From Solirubrobacteraceae bacterium (GTDB lineage: Bacteria; Actinomycetota; Thermoleophilia; Solirubrobacterales; Solirubrobacteraceae), in assembly GCA_030151725.1 (NCBI GenBank), contig JASLDD010000259.1, positions 1 to 9,045 of the forward strand: DNA of 9,045 nt, in the 5' to 3' direction. The position numbers were made by a program, and so were the translations under genes. Positions 1 to 5,978 of the stretch are shown piece by piece; the first letter of the stretch is position 1; each line of letters begins with the position of its first letter. The notes below the pieces were generated by a model. The model worked only from the letters and a program-made list of their open reading frames with translations, did no database searches and had not been told where the DNA came from.

Positions 1-709
1 CGGGCACAAGCGCCTCGGCAGCCGTGCCCGCGGCTGCACACAGCGCATCCAGACGACGCAACCGCTCGCGCACGCCCAGCAGCTGCTCGTGCTCGTCCGC
101 ATCTGGAGACACGGAATCGATCTCCGCGAGCTCGAACTCGAGCAGGTCGATCTCACGCTCTCGCTGGGATGTGAGCTCGCGCAGAGCCTCCAGGCGCTGT
201 TCGAGCTCCCGCGTGCGCGCAAATGCCTGCGCGCAGGCCGACAGGCTCGCACGGTGCTCCTCGCCGCAGAGGCCGTCGAGGATCTGCAGCTGCGCGGCCG
301 AGAGCGTGAGCTTGCGGTGCTCGTGCTGTCCGTAGAAGGCAAGCAGCGCGCCGGCGACGTCACGGAGATCCCCAACGCTCGCCGAACGGCCGTTCAGGTA
401 GGCACGCGTGCGCCCGTCCGCGCCCACTCTGCGGGCCAGAACGAGCTCCTCGGCGTCGGGGCTGATCCGATCGGCGAGACCATCCGCCAGCTGCGAGGGG
501 AGGTCGAAGACCCCCTCCACGTATGCCTCGCTCGCGCCCGGCCTGACGATCCCCGCTCGCGCACGCCCACCGAGGAGCAGATCGAGGGCGTGGGCGAGCA
601 CCGTCTTGCCGGCTCCCGTCTCCCCTGTGAGCACGTTCAGGCCGGGTGCCAGACGCAGCTCGGCGCGCTCGATCAGCAGCAGATTCTCCACGCGTAGCTC
701 TTGCAGCAT
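1..709 (-). CDS. recN: DNA repair protein RecN, N-terminal part (cut by window edge)
   Basis: RecN is a cytoplasmic SMC-like ATPase that acts at DNA double-strand breaks during recombinational repair. The minus-strand frame stays open from the ATG at 709 to the left edge, giving 236 residues of a protein that is usually about 550-580. The first residues read MLQELRVENLLLIERAEL, a typical RecN start. The Walker A motif GETGAGKT lies at residues 29-36 and is followed by a stretch ending LLLGGRA. Further on is YGQHEH, matching the conserved GQHEH of the family, and then an E/L/R-rich segment that starts the coiled coil. The ATP-binding signature and Walker B lie outside the window. A TAGACC hexamer sits 7 bases before the ATG, so the gene may have its own promoter. 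It faces away from the GGDEF gene. In many actinobacteria recN directly follows nadK, but here nadK is about 7.5 kb away on the same strand. The identification is very secure. Confidence 0.95.
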   Translation of the reverse strand, partial: MLQELRVENLLLIERAELRLAPGLNVLTGETGAGKTVLAHALDLLLGGRARAGIVRPGASEAYVEGVFDLPSQLADGLADRISPDAEELVLARRVGADGRTRAYLNGRSASVGDLRDVAGALLAFYGQHEHRKLTLSAAQLQILDGLCGEEHRASLSACAQAFARTRELEQRLEALRELTSQREREIDLLEFELAEIDSVSPDADEHEQLLGVRERLRRLDALCAAAGTAAEALVP

Positions 710-716
710 GCGAGCA

Positions 717-722
717 GGTCTA
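717..722 (-). promoter_or_regulatory. Possible -10 box of recN
   Basis: The minus strand reads TAGACC here, then 7 bases, then the recN ATG at 709. It resembles the TAnnnT boxes before other genes in the window but lacks the final T, so it is only a weak candidate for a leaderless promoter. I see no GAAC-N4-GTTC type SOS box between 710 and 877. Confidence 0.3.
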
Positions 723-854
723 CCAGCGCACGGGGACGGATCGCGCTCGCCGACCCCTCTCGGCGGACGTCTGCACCAAGAGTTTCCACAATTCGCCTTG
801 CAAACAAGCATAATTGGTGCTCACCGGTCCAGGAACGGACGCCCAACCGGCCCG

Positions 855-860
855 TAGACT
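855..860 (+). promoter_or_regulatory. Possible -10 box of the GGDEF-like gene
   Basis: TAGACT lies 17 bases before the ATG at 878, which would give a short 5' leader of about 10 bases. No clear TTGACA-like -35 box is seen at the right distance. It is proposed by analogy with the TAnnnT boxes close to the starts of neighbouring genes. Confidence 0.35.
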
Positions 861-877
861 CGTCGGTCTCTAACGGC

Positions 878-1414
878 ATGGCTGCCAACGACCCACACTC
901 GAGCTCCAACCCCCCGCATGGAGGGGTCGCGTGGCTGGGCCCATCGGCGCTCCATGAGCGCCTGGACGAGGAGATCAACCGCGCCGAGCGTCATGGCACG
1001 CCGCTGAGCTGCCTGCTGGTGGTGATCGAGAACCTCGATGAGATGGCTCGCGAGCACGGCAGCGAGCTGCGCGAGCAGACCCTGGGCTACGTCGCCGGCG
1101 CCCTACGCCACGAGCTGCGCCGCTTCGACAGGGTCGGGCGACCGAGCGACAGCGAGCTCTTGATCGTGCTGCCCGGCGCCGATGGCCCGCGCGGGGAGAT
1201 CGTCGCGCGGCGCGTGCTCGACAGGCTGCGCACGATCAAGGTCGAAGCGCGTGGCACCCGCCGGCCGCTGCGCGTGTCGGTGGGATTGGCGGCATGGCGC
1301 GATGCGAGCACCGGCGAGGAGATGCTGATGCGCACACGCAGAGCCGCCCAGGTGAGCATCGGCGAAGATGCCCGTGTGGGCGCCGCCAGCCCGCCCCCGG
1401 TGGGCCGCGAGTAG
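878..1414 (+). CDS. Degenerate GGDEF-domain protein (probably not a cyclase)
   Basis: This is a 178-residue protein made almost entirely of one GGDEF-like fold; no membrane segment or sensory domain is seen. The domain runs from about residue 22 (SALHERLDEEINRAERHG) to about 160, ending with RPLRVSVGLA, which matches the conserved [IV]S[IV]G[IV]A strand. The active-site loop, normally RYGGDEF, reads RPSDSEL (GGDEF replaced by SDSEL at residues 90-94). The FKxxND substrate region is also lost (LDEMAREHG), so diguanylate cyclase activity is unlikely. The inhibitory-site motif RxxD is kept as RRFD (81-84), exactly five residues before the degenerate loop, so cyclic-di-GMP binding is conceivable. 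I chose the ATG at 878 because the 59-residue upstream extension to 701 is low-complexity, runs into recN and has no domain. A strong hairpin follows the stop codon. The fold is fairly certain; the role is inferred. Confidence 0.85.
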   Translation: MAANDPHSSSNPPHGGVAWLGPSALHERLDEEINRAERHGTPLSCLLVVIENLDEMAREHGSELREQTLGYVAGALRHELRRFDRVGRPSDSELLIVLPGADGPRGEIVARRVLDRLRTIKVEARGTRRPLRVSVGLAAWRDASTGEEMLMRTRRAAQVSIGEDARVGAASPPPVGRE

Positions 1415-1422
1415 ATCGTCCA

Positions 1423-1457
1423 GGCGCGGTTTCAGAGGGCCTCTGCCCGACCGCGCC
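1423..1457. terminator. Nested hairpin between GGDEF-like gene and histidine kinase
   Basis: A perfect 8-bp outer stem, GGCGCGGT (1423-1430) with ACCGCGCC (1450-1457), encloses an inner stem CAGAG/CTCTG (1433-1437 and 1441-1445) with a three-base loop. It lies 9 bases after the GGDEF stop codon and 22 bases before the candidate -10 box of the kinase. There is no T-run after it, which is common in G+C-rich actinobacteria. A terminator for the upstream gene is the simplest reading; a site acting on the downstream promoter is possible. Confidence 0.6.
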
Positions 1458-1479
1458 CGGCTCAGAGGTCAACCCCAGG

Positions 1480-1485
1480 CATAAT
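1480..1485 (+). promoter_or_regulatory. Probable -10 box of the histidine kinase gene
   Basis: CATAAT stands 8 bases before the GTG start at 1494, in otherwise G+C-rich sequence and just after a terminator-like hairpin. A transcript starting from it would begin at or within a few bases of the start codon. No clear -35 box is visible. Confidence 0.45.
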
Positions 1486-1493
1486 CACGGGCG

Positions 1494-2633
1494 GTGCTCT
1501 CTGGATCAGAGCTGTGGTTGCTGCGTCTGATGGCCGATCGCGGGCTGGCGCTGCTCGACGCCTCGACGCTGCTGATGGTGATCGAGGAGAAGGGCGAGCT
1601 GCGCGTGGCGGCGGCCAGCGGCGCGGGAACGCCACGCCTGCGGATCATGCCCGTGCAGGGCTCGGCGCTCGGCGCGATATACCTCGCGGGCGAAGCCATG
1701 TCGCTGGAGCGCCCGCGCGGTCAGGAGGCCGCGTGGCTGCACGAACTCGGCCTGGAGGCGCGGGCAGTGCTGATCGAGCCGCTGAGCATGGAGGGCCAAG
1801 GCAGCGGCCTGATCGTCGCCCTGCGCAGCGAGGGGGGCTTTCGCAACCCCGACAGGGAGGCGCTGCGGGCGTTCGCGGCAAGCGTGGCCCAGCGGCTGGC
1901 CGCTGAGCGCTCGGTGGAGATCGAACGGCTGCGCTACGGCATGGAGGCACGCGAGCGCGAGCGCACCCGCTGGGCGCGCGAGATCCACGACGAAAGCATC
2001 CAGGGCATCGGCGCGCTGCGCCTGCAACTGGCCAATGCGCGCGATCTGGAGGACAAGGAGGCGCTGAGCGCCGCTGTGGACGCTGTGCTGGAGGGTCTCG
2101 GCAACGAGATCGACGGCCTGCGCCACCTGATCACCGAGCTTCGACCCGCTGCGCTGGACGATCTCGGCCTGGCGGCCGCCCTCGAGGCGCTGGCCCGGCG
2201 CGCGCAGGCGATCGAGGGACTCGACGTGACCACGGACATCGACCTGGGGGTCGACTCCGAGAACGGCGGGGGCGATCCCGATGCGCGCCGCCGCCTGGAC
2301 GCGGAGCTCGAGAGCACGGTCTACCGCATCGTGCAGGAGGCGCTGACCAATGTGAGCCGCCACGCAGAAGCCACGAGCGCCGTCATCAGCGTGGCCGTGC
2401 GCGACGGCGTGCTGCGGGCGTCGGTCACAGACGACGGCAAAGGGCTCCCCGACGCGGGACGACTGGGACCGCGTGGAGACGGCCTGGAGGGCGGCTTTGG
2501 GATGGGCGGCATGCGCGAGCGCGCAGAGCTGATCGGAGGCGAGCTCGAATTCGTCCCGGCCCCGGAGCGAGGCACGATGGTGCGGTTGACGGTCCCCATC
2601 GCAGGCCGGCCCGCCGCAAGCCCCGCCTACTGA
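1494..2633 (+). CDS. GAF-domain sensor histidine kinase, HisKA_3 (NarX/DesK/LiaS-like) class
   Basis: This 379-residue kinase would autophosphorylate on histidine and pass the phosphate to a NarL-type response regulator. Residues about 5-140 look like a GAF sensor domain (LLRLMADRGLALLDASTLLMV to LRAFAASVAQRLAAERS). A linker helix leads to the HisKA_3 dimerisation domain with phosphoacceptor His165 in WAREIHDESIQG. The conserved ITELRPAALDDLGL follows at 213-226. The ATPase domain has the N-box QEALTN (Asn286), a G1 box DDGKG (313-317) and a G2 box GFGMGGM (334-340), so all catalytic motifs are present. No membrane segment is seen, so it is probably a cytoplasmic sensor; the signal cannot be read from sequence. 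The GTG at 1494 lies close behind a -10-like box; ATG at 1530 is the alternative start and would clip the GAF domain. The regulator at 3712-4368 is a possible partner. The long reading frame on the opposite strand is a shadow. Confidence 0.92.
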   Translation: MLSGSELWLLRLMADRGLALLDASTLLMVIEEKGELRVAAASGAGTPRLRIMPVQGSALGAIYLAGEAMSLERPRGQEAAWLHELGLEARAVLIEPLSMEGQGSGLIVALRSEGGFRNPDREALRAFAASVAQRLAAERSVEIERLRYGMEARERERTRWAREIHDESIQGIGALRLQLANARDLEDKEALSAAVDAVLEGLGNEIDGLRHLITELRPAALDDLGLAAALEALARRAQAIEGLDVTTDIDLGVDSENGGGDPDARRRLDAELESTVYRIVQEALTNVSRHAEATSAVISVAVRDGVLRASVTDDGKGLPDAGRLGPRGDGLEGGFGMGGMRERAELIGGELEFVPAPERGTMVRLTVPIAGRPAASPAY

Positions 2634-2648
2634 GTCGCGCTGCTCAGT
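2629..2648. terminator. Inverted repeat spanning both stop codons of a convergent pair
   Basis: ACTGAG (2629-2634) pairs with CTCAGT (2643-2648) across an 8-base loop. The kinase TGA (2631-2633) is in the left arm and the peptidase TGA (complement of 2644-2646) is in the right arm. It could act as a small two-way terminator, but the stem is short and there is no T-run. The same arrangement occurs at 8162-8184. Confidence 0.4.
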
Positions 2649-3648
2649 CGTCCTCGTCGGCACTGCCGCCGGCGCCACGCAGCCACCCGGCGAGCTGCTG
2701 CCCGACCGAGTTGACCGACTCGCCGGCATCGCGAAATGCGTCGCGGACGCGCTCGGCGTAGAAGGAGACTGCCTCTCCCCCGTCGGCGCGCGGGTCGACG
2801 GGGTCGTCGCGGCGGATGTACTCGCCCGAGGCGACAATGCGGTCGAACTCCCCGGAGCGCACCCAGGCCATCAGCTCGTGCGTGCGCTTGACGGGCATCG
2901 GATGGGTGACGCCGAGATCGAGCATCAGCCGCGTGAGGCGCTCGATGCCGCCTCCCCCCTCTGTGTAGTCGAGGCCCTGGCGCATGAACGCGTCGAGATC
3001 GAGCTCATCGACCATTGCGCCGCCGGCGAGCGACATGAGCGTGCGACACACGACCAGCGGATCGCGAGTCACGATCGCGGCGGCGCGGTCGGCGCTCAGC
3101 TCGGTGGCGCGCCCCCACTCCATCAGCGCGGTGCGCACGGGCGCCAGCGGTAGCGGTAGCCGGGCGCTGCGGGTGAGCATCACGAGGATCGCAAGGGCGG
3201 TGCGGTAGAGCTGATGGTCGGCGAGGATGTGGGCGGCCTCGTGGGCGAACACGGCGCGTCGTTGCGGCTTGTCGAGGAGGCTGATCAGCTCCGACTGAAC
3301 CACCACGATCGGCTTGCTCGCGCCGATCGCCATGGCGTTGGGCGAAGGGAACTGGCTGAGGTACAAGTCGGGCACCTCGGCGATGTCCAGCGTGGCGTAG
3401 GCGATGTTGTGCTCACGCCACACGTCCCCCAGCTGGTCTTCTGAGAGCCTGACAGAGGAGCCGAGATAGCTCTGGCGCAGCGCCCGCTCGTAGCCGAGCT
3501 CGATCAGCTTGCGAACGACCGTGTCCAGATAGGGGATCGCTTCGAGCGCACCCGAGGCGGCGCGGTCGGCGGGATGCTGGAAGGCGCGCGCCGAGATACC
3601 CGTGAGGCGGTAGCCCTCGGCCGGCAGGCTCGATGAGGAGGATTCCAT
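2644..3648 (-). CDS. M48-family zinc metallopeptidase, cytoplasmic
   Basis: This 334-residue protein carries the zinc-binding helix AHEAAHILADH, with HEAAH at residues 136-140. The downstream ELSAD motif (183-187) supplies the third zinc ligand Glu183. The later THPMPVKRTHEL (248-259) matches the conserved THP...R region of M48 peptidases. All metal ligands and the catalytic Glu137 are intact, so it should be active. Unlike HtpX there are no clear membrane-spanning helices: only a short weakly hydrophobic stretch follows the active site (149-158). There is no signal peptide, so a cytoplasmic or membrane-peripheral enzyme is likely. The last 45 residues look like an amphipathic helix ending in an acidic tail (SADEDD). 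The substrate is unknown. The ATG at 3648 is supported by a TAGTCT box ending 6 bases upstream. It lies between the kinase and response-regulator genes and shares its strand with the regulator, 63 bases downstream of it. Confidence 0.9.
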   Translation of the reverse strand: MESSSSSLPAEGYRLTGISARAFQHPADRAASGALEAIPYLDTVVRKLIELGYERALRQSYLGSSVRLSEDQLGDVWREHNIAYATLDIAEVPDLYLSQFPSPNAMAIGASKPIVVVQSELISLLDKPQRRAVFAHEAAHILADHQLYRTALAILVMLTRSARLPLPLAPVRTALMEWGRATELSADRAAAIVTRDPLVVCRTLMSLAGGAMVDELDLDAFMRQGLDYTEGGGGIERLTRLMLDLGVTHPMPVKRTHELMAWVRSGEFDRIVASGEYIRRDDPVDPRADGGEAVSFYAERVRDAFRDAGESVNSVGQQLAGWLRGAGGSADEDD

Positions 3649-3654
3649 GCTTTG

Positions 3655-3660
3655 AGACTA
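3655..3660 (-). promoter_or_regulatory. Leaderless-type -10 box of the M48 peptidase gene
   Basis: The minus strand reads TAGTCT, then six bases (CAAAGC), then the ATG at 3648. No Shine-Dalgarno sequence precedes the start. This spacing puts the transcription start at or next to the A of ATG. Confidence 0.55.
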
Positions 3661-3711
3661 CCGGCGTGTTGCCACAAGGCGCGTCGCATGCTGTTACGGT
3701 TGGCGCAGCGG

Positions 3712-4368
3712 TCAGTCCACGAGCCCGATCCGCCGCACATAGGCGGTGATCTCAGCGCGTGAGGAGAAGCCGAGCTTCTCGATGGCGCGAGCGCGATAGG
3801 TCTTGACGGTGCGCTCGGCCACGTTGAGCTGCTCGGCGATCTCGGGGTTGGTGTAGCCGTTGGCGATCAGGCGAACGACCTCGCGCTCGCGCTCGCTCAG
3901 GGCCACGCCGTCGGTAGCGCCATCCTCGCCGGTCGCCATCAGCGCGCCGAGGCGCGGATGCAGGTAGTTGCCCCCGGCGACAGCCAGGCGGAATGCCTGC
4001 AACAACTCGGCCGGCTCGGCCTCCTTGAGCACATAGCTGCGCGCCCCCGCTCGCAGCGCCTGGCGCGCGTACTCGGGGTCCTCGCGCATCGTCAGGATCG
4101 CCACCGCCAGCGTGGGGTGCGCGATGAACAGCGTTGGCAGCGCCCCCAGGCTCGAGCCCCCGGGCATCGTCAGATCGAGTGTCAGCAGGTCGGGCTTGTG
4201 CTCGCGTACTTCGCGGACAAGCGATGGGATATCGGCGGCTTCGGCCACCACTTCGAACTCGCCGGCCTCACGCTTTAGAACAGCACGAATGCCATCCCGC
4301 ACGATCCCGTGATCGTCGGCGATTATGACCCTGATCGGTCGGGAAACACCCGGTGTACCAGCCTCCAT
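3712..4368 (-). CDS. NarL/LuxR-type response regulator
   Basis: This 218-residue transcription factor has an N-terminal receiver domain (about 11-130) and a C-terminal LuxR-type helix-turn-helix (about 155-215). The receiver shows the acidic pair Asp18-Asp19 (IIADDH), phosphoacceptor Asp65 (LLTLDLTMPG), switch Thr93 (ILTMRE) and Lys115 (SYVLKEAEPAE), so it should be phosphorylatable. The DNA-binding part reads ALSEREREVVRLIANG, then NPEIAEQLNVAERTVKTYRA, the standard LuxR recognition region. I chose the ATG at 4368 because the receiver begins a few residues later and a TACCCT box lies 7 bases upstream. The frame extends to an ATG at 4545, but those 59 extra residues have no domain and would overlap the divergent MFS promoter. 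Its class matches the HisKA_3 kinase at 1494-2633, its likely but unproven partner. It lies directly upstream of the M48 gene and divergent from the MFS gene, so both are candidate targets. Confidence 0.93.
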   Translation of the reverse strand: MEAGTPGVSRPIRVIIADDHGIVRDGIRAVLKREAGEFEVVAEAADIPSLVREVREHKPDLLTLDLTMPGGSSLGALPTLFIAHPTLAVAILTMREDPEYARQALRAGARSYVLKEAEPAELLQAFRLAVAGGNYLHPRLGALMATGEDGATDGVALSEREREVVRLIANGYTNPEIAEQLNVAERTVKTYRARAIEKLGFSSRAEITAYVRRIGLVD

Positions 4369-4375
4369 TGTTTCG

Positions 4376-4381
4376 AGGGTA
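4376..4381 (-). promoter_or_regulatory. Leaderless-type -10 box of the response-regulator gene
   Basis: The minus strand reads TACCCT, then seven bases (CGAAACA), then the ATG at 4368. No Shine-Dalgarno sequence is seen. It fits the pattern before the M48, MFS and NAD kinase genes. Confidence 0.45.
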
Positions 4382-4467
4382 TCGGCAGGAGAGGACTGAC
4401 CATGAGGTCTGAAGGGGACGACACGATCGGCACCCTTGGCTCTATGCGCCCGGAGTTGGACACAGCC

Positions 4468-4477
4468 GATGATCATC
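4468..4477. repeat. Perfect 10-bp palindrome GATGATCATC in a divergent promoter region
   Basis: GATGATCATC is its own reverse complement and lies in the 193-base gap between the response regulator and the MFS gene. It could be an operator, but one palindrome of this length has a fair chance of arising randomly in a gap this size. The rest of the gap shows no other clear signal. Confidence 0.25.
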
Positions 4478-4549
4478 AGATGAAGCCCCGCAGCGCGCCA
4501 CAACCCGCTCCAGCGCAATGCTCCCCGCGATCCCGTCGCAGACACCGGC

Positions 4550-4555
4550 TAGCGT
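4550..4555 (+). promoter_or_regulatory. Leaderless-type -10 box of the MFS transporter gene
   Basis: TAGCGT is followed by six bases (GACGCC) and then the GTG start at 4562. There is no Shine-Dalgarno sequence and no obvious -35 box. The spacing is identical to that before the M48 and NAD kinase genes. Confidence 0.55.
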
Positions 4556-4561
4556 GACGCC

Positions 4562-5881
4562 GTGCTGTCAGCCCTCAAATCGTCCCTGCTGCGCCGGATC
4601 GTCGCCGCCTACACGATCAATCGGCTTGGCACGTGGTTCGGCTATGTGGCCCTGTCTGTCACCGTCTTCGCGCACACCCACAGCGCGCTGTGGGTGGCCG
4701 CCCTGCTGGTCGCCGGACAGGCACTGCCCGCGTTCCTGGTGCCAGGCCTGGTCGCACGAGTTGAGTCGTCCTCCCGCCGGGCGCCCCTGAGCACCCTCTA
4801 CGGGTTTCAGGGACTGGCGACGATCGCGCTCGCGTTCCTGCTGTGGCACTTCTGGCTGCCGGCCATCCTGTTGCTCGTCGCAGCCGACGGCACCGCGGGC
4901 CTGGCAGCCAGCGCGCTCCTACGCGCGGAGGCGGCTCGTGTGGCGCGGGTGGAGGCCGAGCGCTCCGGCGCACCCGAGGACGGGCCGCTCGCCGAGCGCA
5001 AGGCCAACGCGGCGCTCAACGCGGCTTTCTCGCTCACATTCGTGCTCGGCCCGGGACTCGCCGGCCTGGTGGTGGCGAGAGCGGGAGGACCGACGGCGCT
5101 GCTGATCGACGCGGGCACGTTCTTCGTGGGTGGAACCATGATGCTCGACCTGCAGCCGCACATCGAGGACGTCTCGAGCGCCGGAGTGCGCAGCCGCCTC
5201 CGCTCAGCCTGGGTGCACATCCACGACGTGACGGCACTGCGAACGCTCCTGATCGCCGAGGCGATCGCGCTGATCTTCTTCGCAGCCGACGCCTCGATCG
5301 AGGTGCCCTACGCAAAGGCCACGCTGCATGTCGGCGACCGCGGCTATGGGCTGCTGTTGACGATCTGGGGCATCGGCGCCGCCGTGGGCAGCGTCGCGTT
5401 CGCGCGTGCCGTCAGGCGTCCCGTAGGCGTGATGCTGAGCCTTGGCACGTTGGCTGTGGGGGTGGCCTATGTGGGCTTCTCAGTGGCGCCATCGCTACCA
5501 CTGGCGTGCGTTGCCGGCTTCATCGGCGGCGCCGGTAACGGCGTGCAGTGGGCGTCGCTGATCAGCGCCGTGCAGCAGCTGACGCCGTCGCACCTGCAGG
5601 GTCGAATGATGGGAGCGGTCGAAGGGATCAACGCTCTGTTCCCCGGCCTGGGCCTGGCGCTGGGAGGGCTGCTGGTCGCGGTCAGCTCGACGCGGACCGC
5701 CTTCCTGATCGTGGGCCTGGGCGCGATCGCGATGACAACAGCGTTCGTTCGCCTTGCTGCCAGTCCGGAGCTCAAGAACGCCAAGGTCAGCGACAGTGGG
5801 GCCGCAGAGGACGAGCAGGTGGGCGAAGTCCGGGCCGCTGCGCTCGCCGAGCGCGTGGCGGTAGAGCGATCTGAAGGCTAG
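4562..5881 (+). CDS. Major facilitator superfamily transporter (MFS_3/EntS-like)
   Basis: This 439-residue polytopic membrane protein shows about ten to twelve hydrophobic segments. The N-terminal part reads NRLGTWFGYVALSVTVFAHT, typical of MFS exporters related to EntS and the macrolide exporters. Charged cytoplasmic loops follow, including a long one after the fourth helix (about 121-148, rich in Arg, Ala and Glu) that leads into KANAALNAAFSLTFVLGPGLAG, a segment characteristic of this subfamily. The second half has a large cytoplasmic central loop (about 197-225) and PSHLQGRMMGAVEGINALFP near 342-361, resembling the conserved P..L.GR.MG motif. The last 40 residues form a charged, mostly acidic hydrophilic tail. 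Export of a small molecule by proton antiport is the family expectation; the substrate cannot be read. The GTG at 4562 is chosen because the -10-like box ends exactly 6 bases before it. It is divergent from the response regulator and lies 97 bases upstream of the HD-GYP gene. Confidence 0.88.
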   Translation: MLSALKSSLLRRIVAAYTINRLGTWFGYVALSVTVFAHTHSALWVAALLVAGQALPAFLVPGLVARVESSSRRAPLSTLYGFQGLATIALAFLLWHFWLPAILLLVAADGTAGLAASALLRAEAARVARVEAERSGAPEDGPLAERKANAALNAAFSLTFVLGPGLAGLVVARAGGPTALLIDAGTFFVGGTMMLDLQPHIEDVSSAGVRSRLRSAWVHIHDVTALRTLLIAEAIALIFFAADASIEVPYAKATLHVGDRGYGLLLTIWGIGAAVGSVAFARAVRRPVGVMLSLGTLAVGVAYVGFSVAPSLPLACVAGFIGGAGNGVQWASLISAVQQLTPSHLQGRMMGAVEGINALFPGLGLALGGLLVAVSSTRTAFLIVGLGAIAMTTAFVRLAASPELKNAKVSDSGAAEDEQVGEVRAAALAERVAVERSEG

Positions 5882-5910
5882 CGGCTCATTCATCATTTCG
5901 AGCCCATTCG

Positions 5911-5930
5911 GGTGCCTGACAGCCGGCACC
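5911..5930. terminator. Hairpin after the MFS gene
   Basis: GGTGCC (5911-5916) and GGCACC (5925-5930) form a perfect 6-bp stem around an 8-base loop, 29 bases after the MFS stop codon. TTAAG follows rather than a T-run. It may terminate MFS transcription or be an operator next to the HD-GYP promoter. Confidence 0.4.
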
Positions 5931-5936
5931 TTAAGT
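5931..5936 (+). promoter_or_regulatory. Possible -10 box of the HD-GYP gene
   Basis: TTAAGT directly follows the hairpin at 5911-5930. It would start transcription near 5943, giving a leader of about 36 bases before the ATG at 5979 and excluding the upstream GTG at 5940 as start. No good -35 box is seen. Confidence 0.3.
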
Positions 5937-5938
5937 GC

Positions 5939-5974
5939 TGTGTCCAATCGGTCGTTAAGGACGACAGGGACACA
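5939..5974 (+). promoter_or_regulatory. Nested hairpin overlapping the HD-GYP ribosome-binding site
   Basis: An outer stem TGTGTCC (5939-5945) with GGACACA (5968-5974) encloses an inner stem GTCGT (5951-5955) with ACGAC (5961-5965) and a five-base loop TAAGG. The likely Shine-Dalgarno sequence AGGGA (5966-5970), 8 bases before the ATG at 5979, lies partly in the outer right arm, so folding could hide it. Only the inner stem fits fully within a transcript starting near 5943. I do not see the conserved core of a known cyclic-di-GMP riboswitch. Confidence 0.45.
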
Positions 5975-5978
5975 TCAC

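Noticed and set aside
89..697. 202-codon plus-strand frame opposite recN
   Set aside because: The minus strand here encodes an unmistakable RecN N-terminus with a Walker A motif.
710..877. SOS (LexA) box upstream of recN
   Set aside because: No GAAC-N4-GTTC type palindrome is present in the gap.
1506..2837. Long open frame (443 codons) on the minus strand opposite the histidine kinase
   Set aside because: It overlaps the kinase, which has complete catalytic motifs, and extends into the M48 gene. Its translation has no recognisable domain and a composition typical of antisense frames in G+C-rich DNA.
4369..4545. N-terminal extension of the response regulator to an ATG at 4545
   Set aside because: The extra 59 residues precede the conserved receiver start, lack any domain, and nearly reach the MFS promoter box.
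4843..5538. 231-codon plus-strand frame inside the MFS gene
   Set aside because: Arg/Gly/Ala-rich shadow frame of a well-supported membrane protein; no domain.
5931..5978. Cyclic-di-GMP riboswitch before the HD-GYP gene
   Set aside because: The leader is too short and lacks the conserved core sequences of the known classes; only simple stems are visible.
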